From: QQVM01 sp035341855
GTDB lineage: Bacteria > Bacteroidota > Bacteroidia > AKYH767-A > 2013-40CM-41-45
Reading direction: 5' to 3'
Length of the DNA: 64,000 nt
Assembly: GCA_035341855.1 (NCBI GenBank)
Contig: DAOQWA010000001.1
Span: forward strand, 148,804-212,803
Part shown: in pieces, positions 16,684 through 25,102 of the stretch
Numbering within the stretch: the stretch's first letter is position 1
Layout: each line of letters starts with the position of its first letter
The notes under the pieces: model-generated
Seen by the model: only the letters and a program-made list of their open reading frames with translations
What the model was told of the DNA's origin: nothing
Databases searched by the model: none
Made by a program: the position numbers and the translations under genes

Positions 16684-19683
16684 TTACTGATTATTGTATG
16701 GGACATCCGGACCAAGAAATGTGCTCCATTCTTCAACGGATAACTTACGGGTAATTTTTGAATTGAATATTTTTTCAAACCAGGAAGTTTTAACCGGATA
16801 GCTTCGAATAGTCTTATCTGCGCAGGCTACGAAGATGTAGTTTGCATTGTCTGTTGTCAGTGCATTTAGACCACTATGGCTGTTTATTTCAACAGGCTTA
16901 AGAGACAGGTCTGAAAGCTTATACAGGTGAATGATCTTAGTAGAAGTCCCTATTATTAGTAATTCATTTTTCTCATCGATCGCTAAGTGATCAACACTGC
17001 CACTTTCATTTAGACTTTTTGTCAGCTGGCCCTTGGAATTTAATACCTGAACCTGACCTGAAGAATAAGAAGCAACAATTGTTTTTCCATTTTGAGAACA
17101 CACAAGCGCCTGAACCCTGGAGCCTGGATTAGAAGAAAACTGTTTCACTTCGTCAGTTGCAAAACTATATTGTGAAACCACACCGTCTTCAGAGCCGATA
17201 TACAATCTTGAAGCATCAGAATTAAAGCAAAGGGCTTTTATTCTTGCCGGAAATTTCATTGTTTTTACCGCTGCAAAATTTTTCCAGATGATCACCGAGC
17301 TATCCCTTGCACCTGTTGCTATTAAGTTTGGATCATCTGAAAAAACAACCGCCCTGATCAAGCCCTTGTGACCTGATAATATTTGTGCCTTTTGCGAAGG
17401 GTTTTTTATGTTGACAATAGCTGCAGAAAAATCATCTAAGCCCAATGCCGCCAAAGTCCCATTAGAGCTAATGTAACCTGTATTGATTGCTGAACTTATA
17501 CCTATCGCCTTTGTTCTCCCCAAAGTCTGAAAACTACCCGAACTGTAACTCACTAACTCACCATCATCATAGCATGCTATTAACTTATCTCCCGCTACGA
17601 CCATTGACTGAACACCGGTATTATTTTTGATCACAACAGGTTTATAATTAGGATCTATTTTCTGGGAAGCAGAAAACAAAGCTGAATAAAGTTGAGGGTC
17701 GTTTACATTCCCCTTATTTTCGCTCACCAACTTATAGGACTGAAAAGCTAACAAAGCTGACAATTGCGGATCCTCTTTTTGTTGTAGAGATTTAAAAGCA
17801 AGATTTTGTCCAATTGAAATCATTCGAAGGCGGCTGGCTTCAGACTGAGATGAATCAGCTTTTTGTTTTTGACTAAGTGCTTCTTTACTTTTTTGTTCAG
17901 CAAGTAACTTTTGTTTGAGTGCCTCCTGCTCCTGTGTCATTGCGCGGATAGCCTCTTCTTCTGCTTTTGATTTTTGAACTTCAGCAAGCTTTTTTTGTTC
18001 GCCTGCAATATTAGCCTGTAACTCGGCAAATGATTTGGCATCCATTGCCTGCTTTGAAGCATTTAATGCCATTTCCTTTGCTTGCTCTGCTAATTGTTTC
18101 TCATTAAGAGCTTCCTGAGTTTTTTGTTCTGCAATAGCACTATTTTCCTTTGCGGCTTTTGTCTGGAACAATGCCCACGTAGTGAGGCCTGAGACAATTA
18201 TAAGGAATGCGATTACAGCTGATCTGATCAAGGTACCTCGTCTTTGTTTTCGCAAGGCTTCAGCTTTTCGTTCACTTAGACTTGCATCTAAAAAACTATT
18301 GGCTAAATCAAAATCCTCATTGTATTGTTTTGCCCAGTATTCGTTAGGCTCAGTCCTTTCTCTCCAGTCCAGTGCGAGCTGTAACTCAGGATCCCTCCAC
18401 AAACCGGCCTGACCTGACTTGTGCAAAAGAGCCGCTGAACACAATCGCTGATAAAGTTCGGCTGATTCAGTTTCTTCATCAACCCATTTTTTCAAACGCT
18501 CCCATCCTCTCATTAAACTTTCATGAGATATATCAAGGACTGTGGATTCTGAAAGACTGATATCTTCTGCAGGTAATATAAACGTTCTGCCAAATTTTCT
18601 AAACGGAAACAATACTTCTGATAGTTCGTCAAATGAAGCTCCGGTTATTTTTAATAGATTAAATACAGAAGTTGGACGCCTGACTCCTCTGTTCTCTCCT
18701 GCTTTTACAGTGAGACTTTTAAAAACCTGCTCTATTAATTTTTTTTGTTTTTCATTCTTTAATTCATTGAACGCTTCATCAGCATGAAATGACAAAGCGT
18801 GCTTCATGGTACCCGTCATTTCGTAGTGACGAATATCCATCGGCTCACCTGTTTCGGCAGTTTCTACCCATTTGTCCCATGTTCTCATAAGAGCATGTTG
18901 CAAGACAGGCAATTGATCGGGATTATCTCCCAGATCATTTGTAACTTGCTGCACCAGACGAGGAGATATTTTTCCATTTGCATATTGAACCGGTCCGGTA
19001 ATGACAAGACGGTTTTCTTTTTCGTTCAGGCGAGGTACGAGATAATGTCCATCGTTGATCGCTTCGGGCAAACCTTCGAAGCGAACACAATCTCCCAGAA
19101 AGTCGGATCGAATGGTTAATACCACATAAATTGGAACATCTCGTTGCCGGACTGCGTCAATGATAAGGTTGACAAATTGCTCACATTCCGCATCATTTTT
19201 CTCTATCCCTTCACCTGAAAATCGGAAAGTTTCTTCAAACTGATCCAGAAGAATTAAAAGATTTGTGTTTTCCGGTAAGAGATTTCTGACACCCTGAACC
19301 AATCCCAATGAACTTGCACGGAACAATGAGTCCATATGATCAATTTTTTCCTGATCCTTTTTGGGATCATTTGATCCGAAAACACCATTTTTAATGAGTG
19401 ATTTAGCAAGATTGTACACAGGAGTATTTCCCGGTTTCATCGATGCGATAAGCCATCCTCTTTTTCCATCATTCATTTTTCCCTGATGGATAGAAGGCAA
19501 AAGACCTGCACGTACAAGGGAAGATTTTCCTGATCCCGAAGTACCAACTATAGCCACAAAATGATTTTGTTCCAGTTTACTCAGCAAATCTCTGATATGC
19601 TTTTCACGTCCAAAGAAAAGATGACTTTCCTCGTAGTCGAAGGAACGTAATCCCGGAAACGGATTTTGTAAAGTTTGTGACAT
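16684..19683 (-). CDS. membrane-anchored nSTAND NTPase with coiled coil and WD40 propeller
   Basis: A 999-residue protein in four parts. Residues 1-400 are an nSTAND1-type NTPase: NPFPGLRSFDYEESHLFFGRE at the start, Walker A GTSGSGKS (47-54), Walker B LLILLDQFEE (142-151) and a sensor-like VLTIRSDFLGD (188-198). A winged/helical region follows to about 480. A single membrane segment is at about 486-506. An Ala/Glu/Lys/Gln-rich coiled coil runs from 510 to 618, then WD40-like repeats from about 690 to 975 (SGHKGLIRAVVFSDD, ALCFNSDASRLYIGSEDG). STAND proteins oligomerise on sensing a ligand with their repeat domain. The gene starts 25 bases after the histidine kinase at 19709. Automatic names such as carbon-uptake protein HatR for this class are unsupported. 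Confidence 0.87.
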   Translation of the reverse strand: MSQTLQNPFPGLRSFDYEESHLFFGREKHIRDLLSKLEQNHFVAIVGTSGSGKSSLVRAGLLPSIHQGKMNDGKRGWLIASMKPGNTPVYNLAKSLIKNGVFGSNDPKKDQEKIDHMDSLFRASSLGLVQGVRNLLPENTNLLILLDQFEETFRFSGEGIEKNDAECEQFVNLIIDAVRQRDVPIYVVLTIRSDFLGDCVRFEGLPEAINDGHYLVPRLNEKENRLVITGPVQYANGKISPRLVQQVTNDLGDNPDQLPVLQHALMRTWDKWVETAETGEPMDIRHYEMTGTMKHALSFHADEAFNELKNEKQKKLIEQVFKSLTVKAGENRGVRRPTSVFNLLKITGASFDELSEVLFPFRKFGRTFILPAEDISLSESTVLDISHESLMRGWERLKKWVDEETESAELYQRLCSAALLHKSGQAGLWRDPELQLALDWRERTEPNEYWAKQYNEDFDLANSFLDASLSERKAEALRKQRRGTLIRSAVIAFLIIVSGLTTWALFQTKAAKENSAIAEQKTQEALNEKQLAEQAKEMALNASKQAMDAKSFAELQANIAGEQKKLAEVQKSKAEEEAIRAMTQEQEALKQKLLAEQKSKEALSQKQKADSSQSEASRLRMISIGQNLAFKSLQQKEDPQLSALLAFQSYKLVSENKGNVNDPQLYSALFSASQKIDPNYKPVVIKNNTGVQSMVVAGDKLIACYDDGELVSYSSGSFQTLGRTKAIGISSAINTGYISSNGTLAALGLDDFSAAIVNIKNPSQKAQILSGHKGLIRAVVFSDDPNLIATGARDSSVIIWKNFAAVKTMKFPARIKALCFNSDASRLYIGSEDGVVSQYSFATDEVKQFSSNPGSRVQALVCSQNGKTIVASYSSGQVQVLNSKGQLTKSLNESGSVDHLAIDEKNELLIIGTSTKIIHLYKLSDLSLKPVEINSHSGLNALTTDNANYIFVACADKTIRSYPVKTSWFEKIFNSKITRKLSVEEWSTFLGPDVPYNNQ

Positions 19684-19708
19684 AGATCAAAACTTCTATA
19701 AGTTATAA

Positions 19709-21301
19709 CTATTCTAATACTTTTATTGGCAATGCAATTTTTAGTTCACTACCCTTTCCTATTTCACTTTTAACAGTCATATCTCCTTTATTTCCTTTAC
19801 AAATGATATCGTGACTAATTGAAAGTCCAAGGCCGGTTCCATCACCTGTCGGTTTTGTTGTAAAGAATGGCAGGAATATCTTACCCAGAATTTCCTCCGG
19901 AATACCCAGTCCGTTATCACGAATGAGGATATTGACGAAACCGTTTTCAGAATAAGTGCGAACATTCAAATGTGGTGAATAAGAATTGATTAAGTTATCA
20001 CCTGAAGAAGACATGATTTTTTTCTTTTTTTCATTCATGGTATAGAATGCATTATTAAAGATATTCAAAAGAACAACACCAAAATCTTCAACCACTATGT
20101 CTATCTTAGACAGTTTAGCATCCATATTTTTTTCCAACTCAAATTCAAATCCATTCACTTTATTTGAAAATCCATTTGAGGCTATTTGCAAAAATTCATC
20201 AATGGCCTTGTTTACGTCAATCGTACTTTTCTCTCCGGTTCCATTTCTACCAAGCAACATCATATTTTTAACTATGCCATATGCCCTTTGCCCATGAAAA
20301 TATATTTTGTCAAGGTTGTTCAGCAATTGCCCTTTGAGTTCCATTTGTTCTTCGATGGATTCGGTAAGATCAATTTCCGGCAGGAGTTCTTTACTAAGCT
20401 GTGAAAAATTGTTTACAAAATTCAATGGGTTTAATATCTCATGTGCAACACCTGAAGCAATTTGACCTAGTGAAGCCATTTTTTCATTATGGACAAGTTG
20501 GGCCTGTGTATCTATCAGTTCTTTATGTATTAATGCATTCCCTATTGCAACGGCGGTATATGGAATAATGGATTTGATCATTTCAATATGATAATCATTA
20601 TAAGCATCTTTCTTAAAGCTCATTACTGAAATTGCCCCAACTTCCTTATCATATCTGTAAACAGGAAAAGTAAGAATCGATTGCGGTATCCTTCCATCAG
20701 CGAGGGTAAGAGGTTTAAAAACATAACGATCGTAGTTTTTTTCAGCATCCCCCAGGATTACTTCTCTGTTATTCTGTAGACTCCATTCAGCTATATGGTT
20801 GTTATACCCATTATCAATTTTAACATTAGATAAGATATCCCACTTACTTCCCCTCCATGAAAATATTCCTAACTCAAATACTGCCGCATCCATCATAGAA
20901 TTAACCGTTTGATAGAGGTGATCAAATGTATCTTCCAATTTTAAAGAAGATGTCAGATGCTGGCCTAGTTCATTTACAACTTGCAGATTATCAAATCTTA
21001 CCTGTAGTTTTTTAGCCTTCTCCTTAAGTTCAGTATCGATGTCTGTTTTTTCGACAACAGTACTTTTTCGATCTGCCAATCCTTCGATTCTTTGTCCGAT
21101 AGATCTTAGTTCATCAAGAACACTATTAGGTTTATTATTTATTGCGTTAGTACTTTTGTTCTCTTTGCTAAACTCAGAATGAACTTTTTCGATTTTAACA
21201 TTAAGATCACTACTGATCTTTTTTAATTGTACCCGCAGAAAAAGTGCTGCCAGGATAGCCCCTGCTGCAACTAATAAAATATAAGATAAGATCTGCATCA
21301 T
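19709..21301 (-). CDS. sensor histidine kinase with GAF domain
   Basis: A 530-residue kinase: one N-terminal membrane segment (residues 4-24), a coiled-coil linker, a GAF-like domain (about 100-258), HisKA with His287 (GVAHEILNPLNF), and an HATPase domain with N box at Asn417, DNGLGIP at 462-468 and GDGTGLGLS at 486-494. There is no receiver or DNA-binding domain. The GAF region is a paralogue of that in the hybrid kinase at 8509: VNELGQ, FDHL, NSMMDAA, NNREV and RYVF.PLT occur in the same order in both. It is 146 bases downstream of a LytTR response regulator and 25 upstream of the STAND gene, so a cognate phosphotransfer with the LytTR protein is likely. Confidence 0.92.
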   Translation of the reverse strand: MMQILSYILLVAAGAILAALFLRVQLKKISSDLNVKIEKVHSEFSKENKSTNAINNKPNSVLDELRSIGQRIEGLADRKSTVVEKTDIDTELKEKAKKLQVRFDNLQVVNELGQHLTSSLKLEDTFDHLYQTVNSMMDAAVFELGIFSWRGSKWDILSNVKIDNGYNNHIAEWSLQNNREVILGDAEKNYDRYVFKPLTLADGRIPQSILTFPVYRYDKEVGAISVMSFKKDAYNDYHIEMIKSIIPYTAVAIGNALIHKELIDTQAQLVHNEKMASLGQIASGVAHEILNPLNFVNNFSQLSKELLPEIDLTESIEEQMELKGQLLNNLDKIYFHGQRAYGIVKNMMLLGRNGTGEKSTIDVNKAIDEFLQIASNGFSNKVNGFEFELEKNMDAKLSKIDIVVEDFGVVLLNIFNNAFYTMNEKKKKIMSSSGDNLINSYSPHLNVRTYSENGFVNILIRDNGLGIPEEILGKIFLPFFTTKPTGDGTGLGLSISHDIICKGNKGDMTVKSEIGKGSELKIALPIKVLE

Positions 21302-21447
21302 AGAATACTACAATTTGATGAGACAAATCTAAATTTAAGTCAAAATCCAATATGCTGCAAATGTATATTTGGTTGTTTTGAGTGTACATTCGGAATCACA
21401 GCACCGGTATACCAAAAAAAGAATTGGGCATAAAAGCGGGTTTTGAG

Positions 21448-22203
21448 TTAAATTTTGGACAATGCTTCCATAAGAGCGTCTTTTTTACTCCTTGCAACTG
21501 TTATCGTGCTGCCATTATAAAGTACAACATGCCCACCTTCGCTCCTTATAAACTTACTTACATGATTCAGGTTGACCAGATAAGAATTGTGTACCCGAAA
21601 AAAAACTGAACCCTCTAACATCTCTTCAAATTTTCCGATAGGCTTACTGGCTACAATTGATAAATCATTGTTCAAATATAGTGTTGTATAATTCCCTTCT
21701 GATTTAAAGTATAATATTTTACTCAAATCAATAAGCTGAACCCCATCAGAAATTGGAACGCCTATTTTCTCAAGTTTTTTATTTCTTTCTTTTAGATTAT
21801 CTGACAACAGATGAAATTGCGACCTGCTTGGAATCGTACTTTTCTTAATTGCCCTATCAATAGACTCTCTTAACTCCGAGGCTTTAACAGGTTTGAGTAG
21901 AAAATCGAGAGCACTTGCACGTATTGCCTGGATTGCATACTTATCGATCGATGTGGTAATAATAATTTGAAATTCTATTGCAGGAAGCAATTCCAACATT
22001 TCAAAGCCCGACATTCCCGGCATAACAACATCCAGAAAAACCAATTGGGGCTTGTGCTTAAGTATGGCTGCCAGACCATCTGCACCTGATGTGCTCGTTG
22101 CCAGAACCTTTACAGGAAGTTTATTGCTATCAAACAAATAGAGAAGATCATCAATAGCTTCCTGTTGGTCATCTATAATAATCACTGAAATAGTTGAACT
22201 CAT
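21448..22203 (-). CDS. LytTR-family response regulator
   Basis: This 251-residue regulator has an N-terminal receiver (about 5-125) with acidic pocket Asp11-Asp12, phospho-acceptor Asp58 (LVFLDVVMPG) and a conserved Lys in FLLKPVK. A C-terminal LytTR DNA-binding domain follows (about 150-251): ILYFKSEGNYTTLYL, FFRVHNSYLVNLNHVSKF, TITVARSKKDALMEAL. LytTR proteins bind paired short repeats upstream of target genes. It is the first gene of a co-directional minus-strand run of seven genes and is divergent from the PP2C gene at 22397. Its own operon and the PP2C gene are the obvious candidate targets. Confidence 0.93.
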   Translation of the reverse strand: MSSTISVIIIDDQQEAIDDLLYLFDSNKLPVKVLATSTSGADGLAAILKHKPQLVFLDVVMPGMSGFEMLELLPAIEFQIIITTSIDKYAIQAIRASALDFLLKPVKASELRESIDRAIKKSTIPSRSQFHLLSDNLKERNKKLEKIGVPISDGVQLIDLSKILYFKSEGNYTTLYLNNDLSIVASKPIGKFEEMLEGSVFFRVHNSYLVNLNHVSKFIRSEGGHVVLYNGSTITVARSKKDALMEALSKI

Positions 22204-22396
22204 GTATCAAATCTACGAAAAATTGGAGAAAAGCATTATCTTGATGGCATTCTCCATAAATAAATTTTTAGGTAAAAACAGATGCGGTTTATAATCAGAC
22301 TTGTTTTATGCTAAAAGAAAAACCTGATGACCAAACCTGATCTCCTCCGAAAGTACATTATTAATACGTTAAACTTACACCACCTCCAATTCTGAC

Positions 22397-23662
22397 ATGA
22401 CTCACCAGGCTATTACAGAACTCCTTCATGATGTAGAAATATTTCAGGCAATACCAAATAATCTGATTTCTGAATTGGCAAGCAGATTAATTCCTGAAAC
22501 GGTCATGACCGACAACACGATTATCCAAAAAGGTGATGAAGGTGATTCTATGTTTATTTTAGTAAATGGTAAAGTGAAAGTTCATGATGGGGAACACGTG
22601 GTAGCAAAAATGGAATCCGGAAATTTTTTCGGAGAATTTTCATTACTTGACGAAGCTCCCCGTTCAATGTCAGTTACAACATTAGAAGAAACAAAGCTCC
22701 TGAAAATCAGCAGGGAGCTGTTTTTTGGACTATTACAAAGCCACCCTGATGTCGCAAAAAAAATAATCAGCGCTTTAACGAGAAGGCTCCGAGGACAGAA
22801 CGAGGCAATTATCAGACAACTTAAAACCAGAGAAGAAGAATTAAGCAGACTTGTTGATGAAAGAACCAGGGAACTTAAATTAAAAAATGAGGAGATCACG
22901 ATTAAGAACCGGGAAATCACCGACAATGTAAATTATGCCAGACGAATTCAAAGAGCTATTCTACCTGACAACAAATCTATATTAAATTCCTTCAGACATT
23001 CTTTTGTATTGTATTCTCCAAAAGATATTGTAAGTGGAGACTTCTATTCTTTTTTTCCTAAGGATGAAAGTGCCATAATTATTGCAGCAGATTGTACCGG
23101 ACATGGGGTAACCGGAGCTTTTTTAAGTGTAGTAGGAAATTCATTATTAACGCAAATCATAAATGAAAAACAGGTTCGTGAACCGGGAATAATATTGGAT
23201 CAATTGCATGAAGCCGTCATTGATACTTTAAATCAAAGAAGCGGAGATTCAACTGATGGCATGGATATATCTGTTTGCAATTTTGATTTTAAGAACAAGA
23301 TTTTACATTACGCAGGAGCGAACAGGCCCCTTTGGATAATAAGAAATGGCGAACTTTTGGTTTATTCACCCAATAAATTTCCGGTTGGAGGGATGCAGAT
23401 ATTACACGAAGAAAATTTCACGAGTCACAAAATTCAACTCTATACGGATGATACGTTTTACATTTTTAGCGACGGATACGCAGACCAGTTTGGTGGTGAC
23501 AAAGGAAAAAAACTTATGACAAAAAAGTTCAAGGAACTACTTTTAAGTATCCGGTCAAAGTACATGACGGAACAACAGGATTATCTGGAAAATTATTTCA
23601 GAGAATGGAAAGGAACTGAAGAACAAGTGGACGACGTACTTGTTATAGGAATAAGAATTTGA
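22397..23662 (+). CDS. cNMP-binding domain fused to SpoIIE-type PP2C phosphatase
   Basis: A 421-residue cytoplasmic protein. Residues 5-130 are a cyclic-nucleotide-binding fold with a well-formed phosphate-binding cassette (FGEFSLLDEAPRSMSV, about 78-93) that keeps the Glu and Arg used to hold cAMP or cGMP. A coiled coil runs from 135 to 178, then NVNYARRIQRAILP, a common lead-in to the SpoIIE phosphatase domain (about 190-421). Metal-binding residues are in place: Asp215 (VSGDFY), Asp232 (ADCTGHG), DGMD at 288-291, FSDG at 357-360 and VDDVLVIG near the end. It would dephosphorylate a Ser/Thr-phosphorylated target, commonly an anti-sigma antagonist. No antagonist or cyclase is in the window. 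It is divergent from the LytTR gene. Confidence 0.9.
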   Translation: MTHQAITELLHDVEIFQAIPNNLISELASRLIPETVMTDNTIIQKGDEGDSMFILVNGKVKVHDGEHVVAKMESGNFFGEFSLLDEAPRSMSVTTLEETKLLKISRELFFGLLQSHPDVAKKIISALTRRLRGQNEAIIRQLKTREEELSRLVDERTRELKLKNEEITIKNREITDNVNYARRIQRAILPDNKSILNSFRHSFVLYSPKDIVSGDFYSFFPKDESAIIIAADCTGHGVTGAFLSVVGNSLLTQIINEKQVREPGIILDQLHEAVIDTLNQRSGDSTDGMDISVCNFDFKNKILHYAGANRPLWIIRNGELLVYSPNKFPVGGMQILHEENFTSHKIQLYTDDTFYIFSDGYADQFGGDKGKKLMTKKFKELLLSIRSKYMTEQQDYLENYFREWKGTEEQVDDVLVIGIRI

Positions 23663-23738
23663 ATATTGGGCTCGATTGACGAAGGAAGGAAACGACAGAA
23701 CTTTCTAAAGAAAAGTACTGCTAAAAAGCTTAATTAAT

Positions 23739-23756
23739 AAAGCTACGTTTAGCTTT
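23739..23756. terminator. weak hairpin between convergent genes
   Basis: AAAGCTA (23739-23745) pairs with TAGCTTT (23750-23756) around CGTT, and is followed by one more T and an A/T-rich stretch. It lies in the 174-base gap between the PP2C gene (plus) and the PNGase gene (minus) and may end transcription from either side. The stem is short. Confidence 0.4.
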
Positions 23757-23836
23757 TAAAAATTCCGGTCAAAAAGAGAAGGCTGACAGGTATCCCATTC
23801 CCAATCATCAAATAGCTTAGGTGATGACAATGGATC

Positions 23837-25102
23837 TTACAGCTTAAATACTTTTCTTGTCAAGACCCGTTCTGCTGAAGAAAATTTTAAGATATATGTC
23901 CCGGCAGCAAAACCATTTAGATCTAATGAAACATTTTTTCCGGATACTGATCTTTCATATATAAGGTTTCCAACAATGTCATACACAAAAACTCTTCCTG
24001 AAGATCCATCATTAATAAAATTCAGCCTTATTAAACCGGAAGTAGGATTTGGTGCTATCGTGAGTTTGTCAAAATCTTTTATCCCATCGGTACCGGTGCC
24101 TGTATTAAGGTAAGTGATCAACTGACCGGAAATTTTATAATGTGGTTCCGTATGTCCATTATAATTATAGTTGCAGTCTGCACAGGTAGTTCCTGTAATA
24201 CATGAAGGGTTGTTAGGGCTGCAATAATTCAGGTAGTTTTGCAAGCGGTATTCAAGATCTATACTTTGTCCTGGAGAAGTTATGGTTGTCAGGTCAAAAA
24301 ACACAGGTAAAACATCAGCACCAGGGCACCAACCGGCTCTGTTAAATTGCCATGTACCACTTTGAGGCGAACAAGGATTTGTTGCACAATTACTTCTCCA
24401 TAGTAAGTGAGTATTAGTTTCCACACCGTTCACATATAAAGAATGGATTTTCTGTGAGAACTCTGCTGCATTATCTGTATTGCCTTGTCCATGACCGGTA
24501 TTAACCATTTTGAACTTCACTATCTGTGAATTTACATCAACTGTTTTGTTAACCACCGGCAGGACAGGAGGATTAATTGCATCGCCATAAACAAGATTCT
24601 CATTGTACCACAGATTTTCTACTTTGATATTATCATACAAAGTGATTCCGGCGGTAAATTCAAAGTCAAGTTTGACCAACCATCCGGGATTTGTCCATGT
24701 ATCGATAAATGATCGGATAATAACTGTGTCCTTTAGCATATTTCTATAATCACTAACATCTGCCAGCCAGCCGCATGCTTTACCATAGGGGGTTATGTAA
24801 CGTCCTATTTCATACCACTCCCCATTATTGAACACACTGACATTTGCAAAACGATCCCAGGGGTCACAACCACCGGTCGGACAAGAAAGCGTGATTCTCA
24901 TTTCGATGTTGCTATACATAGATATGTCCTGCGGAAATAAAAATGTGTCGATCACGGTCCTTGTTCCTAATCCACTTCCATTGCCTTGATGTACATTATT
25001 CAATGTTGTGATAGTGGTGTCTGCAATGTTAGCGTGGCTCACATTAGTATTCAGTATAAGGCTAAAAATTAAAATGCAGAAAAATCCTCCGTTCGTTTTC
25101 AT
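23837..25102 (-). CDS. PNGase F-family secreted peptide N-glycosidase with T9SS domain
   Basis: The 421-residue product has a signal peptide (1-24), a two-lobed body (about 27-335) and a type A T9SS sorting domain (LTIAPNPTSGLIRLNF). The body resembles Elizabethkingia PNGase F in order: CDPWDRFANVSV, NGEWYEIGRYITPYG, DVSDYRNML, NAAEFSQKIHSLYVNG and FNRAGWCPGADVLP. From remembered numbering, catalytic Asp60 corresponds to Asp83 and Glu206 to Glu214, whereas Glu118 corresponds to Asp134 (IDTW in place of TETW). PNGase F cleaves the bond between Asn and the first GlcNAc of N-glycans. Secretion by T9SS suits a nutrient-scavenging or glycoprotein-processing role. No Sus-type utilisation locus is next to it. 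Confidence 0.88.
   Translation of the reverse strand: MKTNGGFFCILIFSLILNTNVSHANIADTTITTLNNVHQGNGSGLGTRTVIDTFLFPQDISMYSNIEMRITLSCPTGGCDPWDRFANVSVFNNGEWYEIGRYITPYGKACGWLADVSDYRNMLKDTVIIRSFIDTWTNPGWLVKLDFEFTAGITLYDNIKVENLWYNENLVYGDAINPPVLPVVNKTVDVNSQIVKFKMVNTGHGQGNTDNAAEFSQKIHSLYVNGVETNTHLLWRSNCATNPCSPQSGTWQFNRAGWCPGADVLPVFFDLTTITSPGQSIDLEYRLQNYLNYCSPNNPSCITGTTCADCNYNYNGHTEPHYKISGQLITYLNTGTGTDGIKDFDKLTIAPNPTSGLIRLNFINDGSSGRVFVYDIVGNLIYERSVSGKNVSLDLNGFAAGTYILKFSSAERVLTRKVFKL

Noticed and set aside
16684..19683. Naming the STAND protein as a carbon-uptake (Hat/HatR) protein
   Set aside because: That label is common in automatic annotation of such proteins but nothing in the sequence supports carbon uptake; the domains are NTPase, coiled coil and WD40.
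11314..22203. Calling the STAND run a known antiphage (Avs-type) system
   Set aside because: There is no nuclease, protease or other effector domain at the STAND N-terminus, and the neighbours are kinases and exported proteins, so a defence label is not justified from sequence alone.
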